From Sphingomonas sp. 8AM (GTDB taxonomy: Bacteria > Pseudomonadota > Alphaproteobacteria > Sphingomonadales > Sphingomonadaceae), in NCBI RefSeq assembly GCF_902506455.1, contig NZ_LR733844.1, positions 3,436,759 to 3,500,758 of the forward strand: 64,000 nucleotides of DNA. The letters are read 5' to 3'. Both the position numbers and the translations under genes were made by a program. How positions within the stretch are numbered: the stretch's first letter is position 1; every line of letters starts with the position of its first letter. Below are positions 16,052 to 23,887 of the stretch, piece after piece. The notes under the pieces were generated by a model. That model was not told the origin of the DNA. It searched no databases and worked only from the letters and a program-made list of their open reading frames with translations.

Positions 16052-17038
16052 TTACAGCCCGCAAGTCGCGGACCAGCGCGCGAGCGCGGCCCCGTGTGGC
16101 TTGATGAATTGTTCCTCGGCGAAGCGGCCCTGCTCGACGGCGAGCCGGCTGCGCTCCTCGCGGTCGTAGACGATGCGGGTCAGCGAATAGTCCTGATAGT
16201 TCAGGCTCGGCCGGTAATGTTCCGCGGCGACCGAGTTGGCATTGTAGATCTCGGGCCGGTAGATCTTCTGGAAGGTCTCCATCGTACTGATCGTGCTGGC
16301 GAGTTCGAGATCGGAATAGTCGCCGACCAGATCGCCGATATGGTAGAAGGCCAGCGGTGCGACGCTGTGCGATGGCATGAAGTAGCGCGCCGTCATTCCC
16401 ATCTTTGCGAAATAATGATCGGTGGCGGAAAGATCGTCGGTGCGATATTCAACGCCCAGGATCGGGTGCGCGTTGGCGGTGCGGTGATAGACGTGCTTGC
16501 TCGACACGCTCAGGCAGATCACCGGCGGCTTGGCGAAATGATCGCGATACGCGGCCGACTTCAGGAAATGCTTGAACAGATTGCCGTGGAGCTCACCGAA
16601 CTGTTCGGGCACGCCACCCGGTCCATTGCGGCGGACATGCTCCGGCATCACGACGCAGAAGTCGTAATCGCGAATATACGACGAAAAATTGTTACCGACG
16701 ATACCGTCGGTCCGTGTGCCCCTGCGCCGGTCGACGACCGCAGTATGCAGGATCTCGATGAGCGGAAAGGCATCGTCGCTGGCGCCCGCCCCGATCCGCA
16801 GCGCCGCGGAAATGATGCTAAGGTCGACGGCATAACGGTCTCCCGCCGGATTATCCCAGTGCATCAGTGCGTTGAAGCGATGATCGATCATCGCCAGCGT
16901 CTTGCGGAGGTTTTCCTGACGGCTTTCCCCGCGGGCCAGGTTCGCGAAGTTGGTCGTGATGCGCGTGTTGTCGGCGGGGCGATAATCCTCGTCGAAGGCG
17001 ATCCTGCTGATCGTGAATGTGAAGCCGCTATCCGTCAT
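16052..17038 (-). CDS. mesX: DUF1852 protein, MesX partner of the core methionine synthase
   Basis: 328 residues, start MTDSGFTFTISRIAFDEDY. This is the DUF1852 family, found next to MesD synthases and shown elsewhere to be needed for their activity with an unknown, oxygen-dependent methyl donor. His and acidic residues (NLFKHFLKSAAYRDHF, SSKHVYHRTANAHPIL) could form a metal site, but this is inference. No signal peptide or membrane helix. Only 29 bases separate it from mesD, so they form one operon, read through the cobalamin riboswitch upstream. Confidence 0.88.
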   Translation of the reverse strand: MTDSGFTFTISRIAFDEDYRPADNTRITTNFANLARGESRQENLRKTLAMIDHRFNALMHWDNPAGDRYAVDLSIISAALRIGAGASDDAFPLIEILHTAVVDRRRGTRTDGIVGNNFSSYIRDYDFCVVMPEHVRRNGPGGVPEQFGELHGNLFKHFLKSAAYRDHFAKPPVICLSVSSKHVYHRTANAHPILGVEYRTDDLSATDHYFAKMGMTARYFMPSHSVAPLAFYHIGDLVGDYSDLELASTISTMETFQKIYRPEIYNANSVAAEHYRPSLNYQDYSLTRIVYDREERSRLAVEQGRFAEEQFIKPHGAALARWSATCGL

Positions 17039-17171
17039 GACTCACCTGCTTGTTACGGACAGGGGTCGAGGAAGAGCGCGCCGGGCGTGGACCGGCACGG
17101 AGCATTTGCACCCCGCACCATGCGTCAAGCGCGATCCACCGGAGGAACCCCCGTCCGAGGAACGTTATCGC

Positions 17172-17376
17172 GTCGAAGGCAGGTCTCCTGGCTCACGGGT
17201 CAACGCGGTGGCTCCGGCCTTCCCGGGCACCTTGCGAGCGCCCAGTGACACAAAATGGAGCCGCCGCTCGCCGCTTACAGTTGCGGGGGCAGCGCCGGAC
17301 TTTGCCCGAAGGGACATCACCGGCTTCCCGTCTTAGCCTCATCGCCATGCCTGGAATGAGGAACCTCGACACCGCA
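17172..17376 (-). promoter_or_regulatory. Cobalamin (B12) riboswitch upstream of mesX-mesD
   Basis: The minus strand has the main consensus blocks in order: GCCGGTGATGTCC, the core GCTGCCCCCGCAACTGTAAG, GTCACTGGG, GGGAAGGCCGG, and the B12 box AGCCAGGAGACCTGCC at 17194-17179. The RNA starts near 17376 and ends about 134 bases before the mesX ATG. Adenosyl- or methylcobalamin binding should lower mesX-mesD expression. Confidence 0.93.
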
Positions 17377-17406
17377 GTATGGACACGACCGTCGCCGACT
17401 TGTCAA
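17376..17406 (-). promoter_or_regulatory. Predicted promoter of the mesX-mesD operon
   Basis: Read on the minus strand, TTGACA (17406-17401) is followed after 19 bases by CATACT (17381-17376). Transcription would start near the 5' edge of the riboswitch, which supports the prediction, although the spacing is long. Confidence 0.45.
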
Positions 17407-17410
17407 CCAT

Positions 17411-17432
17411 GATATAAAGACATCCTTATATC
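17411..17432. promoter_or_regulatory. Imperfect AT-rich palindrome, possible operator
   Basis: GATATAAAG and CTTATATC half sites around a four-base centre form a 22-base near-palindrome just upstream of the -35 of the mesX promoter; a third GATATC lies at 17435-17440. It stands out in this GC-rich DNA. The style resembles sites of SAM- or SAH-responsive methionine regulators (for example ArsR-family SahR), but the regulator is not known here. Confidence 0.4.
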
Positions 17433-17555
17433 TTGATATCGTGGCGGGGTGCTGAAATCGCCAGATCGGGTCTTCGACGGACCTCCATGCTTGTTGGTGT
17501 CACAATCGTGCCGTAGCAACGGCGGGTCCGCGGGGGCGGACAGGGGGAATGCTCG

Positions 17556-18320
17556 ATGGGGATGAAGGCACGCTTTGCGGCGGCCGTGGTGCTGGCCGCG
17601 CTTGTCGCGCAGCCGGCGGCGGCGCAGGAACATACGGCGGTGAAGGCCGGCTTCACGCTACCGGCGCACAGCGGCAAGAGGATCCTGCTGTTTCGTCCGA
17701 TCGTACGTGTCGGCGCGCAATCCACGGGCGGATTGTTCGAGCCCAACGGCGACTGGACCGATCAGGCGCGCGCCAATCTCGAGAGCGCGCTCGCCGCGCG
17801 GCAGGCCGCGCTCGGCAACACGGTCGTCGCCGCCCCCGTCGCGCTGGGCGACGAGGCGCGGCTGGTTGAGGAATATCAATCGCTGTTCGGCGCGCTGTCG
17901 CAGGCGGTGATCGAATATCAGTTCTTCCGCGGCAACCGCCTGCCAACCAAAAAGAAGGACAACAAGGCCGGCGTGTTCGACTGGTCGCTGGGCAGCGGAG
18001 TCGCCGCACTGCCGGGCGCGAAGGATGCCGATTACGCGCTCTTCCTCTACAACAAGGACGCCTACGGCTCGACCGGTCGCAAGATCCTGCAGGTGCTGGC
18101 CTTGCTCGGCCCCGGCGTCGCGATCAAGTCCGGCGAACATGCCGGGTTCGCAGGGCTGGTCGATCTTAGGACCGGCGACGTCCTGTGGCTCAACGCCGAC
18201 ATGGCGATGGGCGGCGACGTACGTACCGCCGACGGCGCGCAGAAGCGTGTCGGACAGTTGCTGGAGGAGTTTCCGGGCAGCGACGCCGCCCCGACCACTC
18301 CCATCGCGACGAAGCAGTGA
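17556..18320 (+). CDS. Exported protein of unknown function, first gene of an M48 protease operon
   Basis: 254 residues with a clear signal peptide cut after about residue 24 (ALVAQPAAAQ). The mature part begins KRILLFRPIVRVGAQSTG and later reads ADYALFLYNKDAYGS and GFAGLVDLRTGDVLWLN, a pattern like the beta-strand cores of CsgG/LpoB-type periplasmic proteins, though I cannot name a family. There is no lipobox Cys. GGGGGA lies before ATG 17556. The stop overlaps the next start (TGATG), so it should be translated with the protease. Confidence 0.75.
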   Translation: MGMKARFAAAVVLAALVAQPAAAQEHTAVKAGFTLPAHSGKRILLFRPIVRVGAQSTGGLFEPNGDWTDQARANLESALAARQAALGNTVVAAPVALGDEARLVEEYQSLFGALSQAVIEYQFFRGNRLPTKKKDNKAGVFDWSLGSGVAALPGAKDADYALFLYNKDAYGSTGRKILQVLALLGPGVAIKSGEHAGFAGLVDLRTGDVLWLNADMAMGGDVRTADGAQKRVGQLLEEFPGSDAAPTTPIATKQ

Positions 18321-19525
18321 TGCGACGCCTCGTCGGGCTGTGCGCCTGGCTCACCGCCGCCGCGCCAGCGGCAGCGGCAGCGACGACCACGCCGGCACCG
18401 CTGCCCCCGCCCTATGCTGGCGCGTACCAGCCGCAGGGCGTCGACGAGATCGGACTGTGGAAGCAGCTGGACGAGGACGAGCGCGTTCTCGCCAACTCGC
18501 CGATCCTGATCCGCGACGAGGCGCTCAACGCCTATATCCGCGGCGTGCTATGCGCGACGGTCGGGGCGGAGCGGTGCAGGGCGGCGCGCCTGTACATCCT
18601 GCGCACGCCGCTGGTGAACGCCAGTATGGCACCCAACGGGACGCTGCGGCTCTTCAGCGGGCTGCTGCTCCGGGTCCGCAGCGAGGCGGAACTCGGCGCG
18701 GTGCTAGGCCACGAATTTGGCCATTTCGAGCAGCGCCATACCCTCGCCAGCTTCAGGGCACGGCGTAACAGCACCGACCTGCTCAGCTGGGCCGCCCTGC
18801 TCGCCAGCATGGCGCCCTATGCAGGTGGTGCCTACAATTTCCAGACGATGCAGATCTCGGTCTATGGCCGGCTGGCCCGCTTCAGCCGCGATCAGGAACG
18901 CGAGGCCGACCTGCACGGGATCGGCTATCTGAACGGCAGCGCGCTGCGCCCGCAGTCCGCGGCTATCGTCTGGCAGAACATGATGACCGAGGCGGAGCGC
19001 TCCGCCGCCGCGCGCGGGCAGGCGCACCCGCGCTTCGATCGAGAGCCGTTCTTTGCCTCGCACCCCTCCGACGCCGAGCGCGCGGTGACGATGGCCGCGC
19101 TCGCCGCACCCGATGCGGCCACGCGCGACGACGGGGCGGCGCGCTATGCCGCGGCGCTCGCGCCTTGGCTGCCCTTGTTCCTCGACGACCAGATCAAGCT
19201 CAACGACTTCGGCGCCAGCGACTATCTGATCGGGATGCTCAGTGAACGGGGCGCCACCGCGCCGCTCTGGGTCGCGCGTGGCGATCTGTACCGCGCGCGG
19301 GGTTATCCGCGCGATCTGGTGTCCGCCGCCGAGTTCTACGGTAATGCCGCCGGGCTCGACGCAAATTCGGCGGAGGCGCAGCGCGGGCTCGGTCTCTCGC
19401 TCATCAAGATCGGGCGGCGCAGCGACGGCGTCACGGCGCTGCGCCGCTATCTCCAGCTCAAACCCGATGCACCCGATGCCGCGATGCTCGGCATGTTGGT
19501 TTCCACGCCAGGACAGGGCCAATGA
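18320..19525 (+). CDS. M48-family zinc metalloprotease with a TPR-like tail
   Basis: 401 residues with a signal peptide (about residues 1-21). The catalytic motif HEFGH lies near residue 133, with the third zinc ligand Glu in READLHGIGYL. After the peptidase domain (about 50-245), the C-terminal third (AEFYGNAAGLDANSAEAQRG and GVTALRRYLQLKPDAPDA) looks like tetratricopeptide helices. Close relatives such as BepA act in outer membrane protein quality control. It starts inside the stop of the previous gene and overlaps the next by four bases, so the three form one unit. Confidence 0.88.
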   Translation: MRRLVGLCAWLTAAAPAAAAATTTPAPLPPPYAGAYQPQGVDEIGLWKQLDEDERVLANSPILIRDEALNAYIRGVLCATVGAERCRAARLYILRTPLVNASMAPNGTLRLFSGLLLRVRSEAELGAVLGHEFGHFEQRHTLASFRARRNSTDLLSWAALLASMAPYAGGAYNFQTMQISVYGRLARFSRDQEREADLHGIGYLNGSALRPQSAAIVWQNMMTEAERSAAARGQAHPRFDREPFFASHPSDAERAVTMAALAAPDAATRDDGAARYAAALAPWLPLFLDDQIKLNDFGASDYLIGMLSERGATAPLWVARGDLYRARGYPRDLVSAAEFYGNAAGLDANSAEAQRGLGLSLIKIGRRSDGVTALRRYLQLKPDAPDAAMLGMLVSTPGQGQ

Positions 19526-20127
19526 CCATGACGACGATCCGGAACACCGCCCTTGCTCTCGTCACGACCCTTGCGCTGCTGGGCACCGGCGCGGCGAGCG
19601 CGCATGGCTATCGCGAGCAGGGTAAGCCGGCCGAGGTCGCGGCCTCGGCGCTTGTCGTGACCCCGACGCGCGACTGGAACCAGCTCTCGGGCAAGCGGGG
19701 CAAGAAGGCCGAAGTGTGGACGCTGGACGGCGAACAGCTCGACCAGGTTACCTTCTACGGCGGAATCGCGCCGGGCGAGCCGCTGTTCCGCGAGCGCGAC
19801 AAAAAGGGCAAGCCGCTGCCGAAGTTTACCCGCGAGACGCTGCTGGCCGAAGTGCCGGGCCTGCTCGAATCCACCTATCGCACCGATCGCGCGATCGCCA
19901 GCTTCACGCTGCTGGACGCCCGGCCCGAGCGGTTCCTCGGCACCGACGGCATCCGCTTCGCCTATGAATATGTCGACGACGACAATCTGCCGCGCAAGGG
20001 CGAGGCGCGGGCGGCACTGGTCAAGGGCCTGCTCTACATGGCGACGCTCGACGCGCCGCGGCTGCATTATTTCAACCGCGTCGCCCCCGACTTCCGCGCG
20101 CTCGCCGACAGCGCGACGCTGCGCTGA
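19522..20127 (+). CDS. Exported protein of unknown function, third gene of the M48 operon
   Basis: 201 residues, ATGA overlap with the protease. A signal peptide (to about residue 27, GTGAASAHG) is followed by VVTPTRDWNQLSGKRGKKAEVWTLDG and FRERDKKGKPLPKF, then a beta-rich end (GIRFAYEYVDDDNLPRKG, LYMATLDAPRLHYF). No membrane helix or catalytic motif is seen and the family is not recognised. Being co-translated with a periplasmic protease, it may be a partner, inhibitor or substrate; this is inference. Confidence 0.75.
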   Translation: MTMTTIRNTALALVTTLALLGTGAASAHGYREQGKPAEVAASALVVTPTRDWNQLSGKRGKKAEVWTLDGEQLDQVTFYGGIAPGEPLFRERDKKGKPLPKFTRETLLAEVPGLLESTYRTDRAIASFTLLDARPERFLGTDGIRFAYEYVDDDNLPRKGEARAALVKGLLYMATLDAPRLHYFNRVAPDFRALADSATLR

Positions 20128-20184
20128 CCGCTCGACACCCGACGCATATTGACCCGCCCGCGGCGCTGGCCGAAGGCACGGGCC

Positions 20185-21189
20185 ATGCGCTTCTTTTCCG
20201 ACAATGCCGCCCCGGTCCACCCCGCCGTGCTGCGCGCGATCGCCGCGGCGGATACGCTCGACACCGCCTATGACGGCGATCGCTGGTCGAAGGCGCTCGA
20301 CGAGCGCTTCTCGGCCGTGTTCGAGACCGCGGTGCGCGTGCTGTGGGTGCCGAGCGGCACCGCCGCCAATTGTCTCGCGCTCGCCGCTCTGTGCCCGCCG
20401 CACGGCGCGGTGGTCTGCCACCGCGAGGCGCATATCCAGAACGACGAATGCGGCGCGCCCGAATTCTACACGCACGGCGCCAAGCTGCTGCTCGCCGAAG
20501 GCGAGGGCGCGAAGCTGACCCCCGCCACCGCGGCGGCGGTGCTCGACCGCCAGCGCTACGACGTCCACCAGCAGCGCCCGCACGCGCTGTCGATCACCAA
20601 CGCCACCGAATATGGCCGGGTCTATACGCCCGCCGAAGTCGCGGCGCTCGGCGCGCTGGCCAGGGAGCGCAAGCTCGGCTTCCATATCGACGGCGCGCGC
20701 TTCGCCAATGCGGTGGTGTCGACCGGCGCGTCGCCCGCCGATCTGACGTGGCGCGGTGGTGCGGACGCGCTCAGCTTCGGCTTCGTCAAGAACGGCGGGA
20801 TGAACGCAGAGGCTTTGGTGTTCTTCGATCACGATCTCGCCGACGCGACGCTCTACCGCCGCAAGCGCGCCGGGCATCTGCTGTCGAAGGGCCGCTACCT
20901 CGCCGCGCAATTGCTGGCGATGCTCGACGATAACGTATGGCTCGATTGCGCGCGCGGCGCCAATGCCGGCGCAGCGCTGCTCGCGCAGGCGGCGGGGGTG
21001 CGGCTGCTTCACCCGGTCGACGCGAACGAGGTGTTCCTGCGCGTCACTGCCGAGGAAGCCGCGGCGCTGCGCGCTGCCGGGTTCGACTTCTACGACTGGG
21101 GCGTTGGCGAAGCACGGCTGGTGGTCAGCTGGAACCAGCGCGCCGAGGATATCGGCCCGCTCGCCGACGCGATCGCCGCACTCGGATGA
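20185..21189 (+). CDS. PLP-dependent beta-eliminating lyase, threonine aldolase type
   Basis: 334 residues from ATG 20185 (MRFFSDNAAPVHP). It follows the low-specificity L-threonine aldolase pattern: SGTAANCLAL for phosphate binding, HIQNDECGAPEF, HIDGARFANAVV with the ring-stacking Asp169, and the PLP lysine 202 in SFGFVKNGG. Such enzymes split L-threonine or L-allo-threonine into glycine and acetaldehyde. The family also includes tryptophanase-like lyases, so the substrate is not certain. The EamA transporter gene overlaps its stop by four bases. Confidence 0.88.
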   Translation: MRFFSDNAAPVHPAVLRAIAAADTLDTAYDGDRWSKALDERFSAVFETAVRVLWVPSGTAANCLALAALCPPHGAVVCHREAHIQNDECGAPEFYTHGAKLLLAEGEGAKLTPATAAAVLDRQRYDVHQQRPHALSITNATEYGRVYTPAEVAALGALARERKLGFHIDGARFANAVVSTGASPADLTWRGGADALSFGFVKNGGMNAEALVFFDHDLADATLYRRKRAGHLLSKGRYLAAQLLAMLDDNVWLDCARGANAGAALLAQAAGVRLLHPVDANEVFLRVTAEEAAALRAAGFDFYDWGVGEARLVVSWNQRAEDIGPLADAIAALG

Positions 21190-22127
21190 GCCCCGCCGAC
21201 CCGCCCAACAGCACGCGCGCGGCGGTGCTGGTACCGTTTGCGCTGGTGGTGCTGATCTGGGGTTCGACGTGGATCGTGATCCGCGACCAGCTGCACGGCG
21301 GCGCGGTCGCGGTGCCCGCAAGCTGGTCGGTCAGCTATCGCTTCCTCGTCGCGGGCGTTACGCTGGCGGCGGTCGCGGCGTGGCAGCGCGCGCCGGGCAC
21401 CCGCGCGCTTTTCGCGCAACCCGGCTTCTGGCGCTTCGCCGGCCTGCTTGGCGTGTTCCAGTTCGTCCTCAACTTCAACTTCGTCTACCGCGCCGAGGAG
21501 CATATCACCTCCGGGCTGGTGGCGGTGATCTTCGCGCTCTTGCTCGTTCCCAACGCCTTGTTCGCGCGCCTCTTCCTTGGGCAGCGGCTCGGTCAGCAAT
21601 TGCTGGTCGGGTCGGCGATCGCGATGAGCGGGGTGGCGCTGCTGTTCATCAAGGAAGCGCGCACCGATCCAGGCGGGCCGACCGAATCGCTGATCGGCAT
21701 CGCCTTCACGCTCTGCGCGATCCTGTCGGCGTCGACCGCCAACGTCATGCAGGCGACGAAGACCGCGACGCGCTATCCGATGATCCCGACGCTCGCCACC
21801 GCGATGCTGATCGGTGCGGCGATCGATGCCAGCTGGGCGGGGATCACGACCGGCGCGCCCGTGTTCGACTGGCGCCCGGGCTATGTCGCGGGCGTGCTGT
21901 ACCTCGGCATCATCGCCTCGGCACTGGCCTTCACATTATACTTCCGCATCATTCGCACGATCGGCCCCGCCAAGGCCGCCTATAACGGCGTGATCGTGCC
22001 GGTGATCGCGATGCTGCTGTCGACGGTGTTCGAGGGCTATCGCTGGACATTGCTCGCCGCGACGGGCGCTGGGCTCGCGGCGGTCGGGCTGGTCGTGGCG
22101 CTCAGCGCGCGCAGACCCGCGCGATAA
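21186..22127 (+). CDS. EamA/DMT family transporter
   Basis: 313 residues with about ten membrane helices in two EamA repeats. The first has LVVLIWGSTWIVIRDQL and the ladder FVYRAEEHITSGLVAVIFALLLVPNALFARLF; the second begins at about GIAFTLCAILSASTANVMQ and ends VIAMLLSTVFEGYRWT. Members export amino acids or other metabolites. Coupling to the threonine-aldolase-type gene (ATGA) suggests an amino acid related substrate, which is inference. Its last 91 bases overlap the end of the convergent SDR gene. Confidence 0.88.
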   Translation: MSPADPPNSTRAAVLVPFALVVLIWGSTWIVIRDQLHGGAVAVPASWSVSYRFLVAGVTLAAVAAWQRAPGTRALFAQPGFWRFAGLLGVFQFVLNFNFVYRAEEHITSGLVAVIFALLLVPNALFARLFLGQRLGQQLLVGSAIAMSGVALLFIKEARTDPGGPTESLIGIAFTLCAILSASTANVMQATKTATRYPMIPTLATAMLIGAAIDASWAGITTGAPVFDWRPGYVAGVLYLGIIASALAFTLYFRIIRTIGPAKAAYNGVIVPVIAMLLSTVFEGYRWTLLAATGAGLAAVGLVVALSARRPAR

Positions 22128-22858
22128 TCGGGGTAGCGCGGGCGCCAGTTCAGCACCCGCTTGGCCTTGCCGTTCGCCACGCGGCGGTTCTCGGCGTGAA
22201 AGCCACGCGCGGCGGGTGACAGCTGCTCGACCGGCACGATCGGCGGCGGCGCGAGTCCCAGCAACTGCGCGGCATAGGCGACGACCTCGTCCTGCGGCGC
22301 CGGCAGCTCGTCGGCGAGATTATACGCCCCCGCCGGTGCGTCGAACCCGGCCACCACCCCGCTGGCGAGATCCGTGACATGGACGCGGCTGAACACTTGC
22401 CCCGCAACGCCGGTACGATGCGCCTCGCCGCTCGCCACCCGGTCGAGCGGCGAACGTCCGGGGCCGTAAATGCCCGGCAGCCGGAACACCCTTGCCCCGC
22501 GCGCGAGCCACGCCGCGTCGGCGACATTGCGCAGCGGGCGCCGCCCGCGATCGGCAGCGGCCGCCTCGTCGACCCACGCCCCACCGGTGTCGCCATAGAC
22601 GCCGGTCGAGGACAGATAGCCGAGCCACCGCCCCGCGAGCGCCGCCTCATAGTGGCGAAGCACTGGATCGCCCGCGTCGTCGGGCGGGACCGACGAGAGC
22701 ACGTGCGTGCTCGCGGCCAGCCCGGCGCACACCGCCGCCTCGTCGTCGAAGCGGATCGTGCCGTCGCGTCCGTCGCGGGTAGTGGCCAGCAGCGGCGCGC
22801 CGGCCGCGCCCGCCACCGTGCGCGCCGCATAGCCCAGCCCGAAGACGAACAACCGCAT
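22037..22858 (-). CDS. NAD(P)-binding SDR family protein (YeeZ-like)
   Basis: 273 residues from ATG 22858, chosen because GGAAGGGG lies six bases upstream. The Rossmann start MRLFVFGLGYAARTVAG has GxGxxA, followed by HVLSSVPPD, YLSSTGVYGD and VFRLPGIYGPGRSPLD. It is an atypical short-chain dehydrogenase or epimerase that acts on a sugar or nucleotide; the catalytic Tyr-Lys pair is not obvious. The last 30 codons overlap the 3' end of the convergent EamA gene; both frames look real, which is unusual but tolerable at C-terminal ends. Confidence 0.82.
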   Translation of the reverse strand: MRLFVFGLGYAARTVAGAAGAPLLATTRDGRDGTIRFDDEAAVCAGLAASTHVLSSVPPDDAGDPVLRHYEAALAGRWLGYLSSTGVYGDTGGAWVDEAAAADRGRRPLRNVADAAWLARGARVFRLPGIYGPGRSPLDRVASGEAHRTGVAGQVFSRVHVTDLASGVVAGFDAPAGAYNLADELPAPQDEVVAYAAQLLGLAPPPIVPVEQLSPAARGFHAENRRVANGKAKRVLNWRPRYPDYRAGLRALSATTSPTAASPAPVAASNVQR

Positions 22859-22986
22859 CGACAACCCCTTCCTGACGCAACACCGGCCCGCCCCCCGGCC
22901 CCGCTTTCCGGCGGTGTGCCGGTGGAAGCCGAGGCAGAAGCGCGGGCCGGCACCGGACCGCGCATCAGCGCGCTCCGGCAGGCTGC

Positions 22987-23706
22987 TTAGGCGAAGCGCA
23001 CCCGGGCGTCCACGCGGCGGCGGCGCAGCGCGACGCCTGCGAGCGCGAACCCGGCGACCATCATCGCCCAGGTCGCGGGCTCGGGCACCGGCGAGGTCAT
23101 ACCGGTGCGGATCGTGTCGATCGACAGGTCGGCGACTGTCGGCGCGCCGAACGCACCGGCCGCGGCGTCGCGATTGGCGATCTTCAGCACGCCCTTGGCA
23201 TTGTCGGCCATCGACAGGTCGCTCAGGGCGACCGCTCCGACGCCGGGCTGCGACAGGACGTTGCGCAGCGTGTCGAAGCCGAGGCTCAGCAGCGTGTTGT
23301 CATTTGGCTTCTGCGACAAGTCGGTGTCGTCGACGAAGAAGGTCGCCGAATCGGTCCCGCCGTTGCCCGCGGCATCGGTAGTCCGCACGAAGCCGTTGGA
23401 GGACCCCGTGAAGCGGTAGCTGCCCGAGCCGATCGTCAGCACCGCACTGATCGGCGACGCTGCGCCCATGCCCGCCAGATACGACGAGGTGGCGGTCTCC
23501 GCCAACGTGCTGCCGGTCGCTGCCTCGATCGTGAAGATCGCGCTGAATGCCTGTCCCGCCAGGCTCGCCCCGGCTGCGCCGAACTGGCCGCCAGCATCGA
23601 TGCCGCTCATCACCTTGCCGCTCACCGTCACCGTGGTCGGCGCTGCCGCGGCCGGCACCGCGGCCACCGCCAGCGCCGCCGCGGCGCTTCCCAGAATACT
23701 CCGCAT
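22987..23706 (-). CDS. PEPxxWA-CTERM sorting-signal protein
   Basis: 239 residues from ATG 23706 with AGGGG upstream. A signal peptide (ALAVAAVPAAAA) leads into a low-complexity, Ser/Thr/Gly-rich beta domain (VSGKVMSGIDAGGQFG; STLAETATSSYL). It ends with VPEPATWAMMVAGFALAG and the basic tail RRRR, the PEPxxWA-CTERM anchor recognised by an exosortase-type system and typical of sphingomonads with exopolysaccharide. No exosortase gene is in the window. It would be exposed on the surface or released after sorting. Confidence 0.88.
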   Translation of the reverse strand: MRSILGSAAAALAVAAVPAAAAPTTVTVSGKVMSGIDAGGQFGAAGASLAGQAFSAIFTIEAATGSTLAETATSSYLAGMGAASPISAVLTIGSGSYRFTGSSNGFVRTTDAAGNGGTDSATFFVDDTDLSQKPNDNTLLSLGFDTLRNVLSQPGVGAVALSDLSMADNAKGVLKIANRDAAAGAFGAPTVADLSIDTIRTGMTSPVPEPATWAMMVAGFALAGVALRRRRVDARVRFA

Positions 23707-23887
23707 CGTCAACACCCCTGTCTACGCAACATGCACGACCGGGAATGGCGAGCCGCTATGATGTAGACAAGCAACGCTTATTCTTAACAATGCCCGACAT
23801 CGGGACGCTTTCGAACGGTGTGTTCCGGGACGGGAACCACCCGCGCGGACGACGGTTGTTGTCGCCCGCGCGGCACGTCTCCCTGCC

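Noticed and set aside
17039..17555. Possible small genes in the mesX upstream region on the plus strand
   Set aside because: The frames cross the cobalamin riboswitch core, which explains the conservation; no ribosome sites are present.
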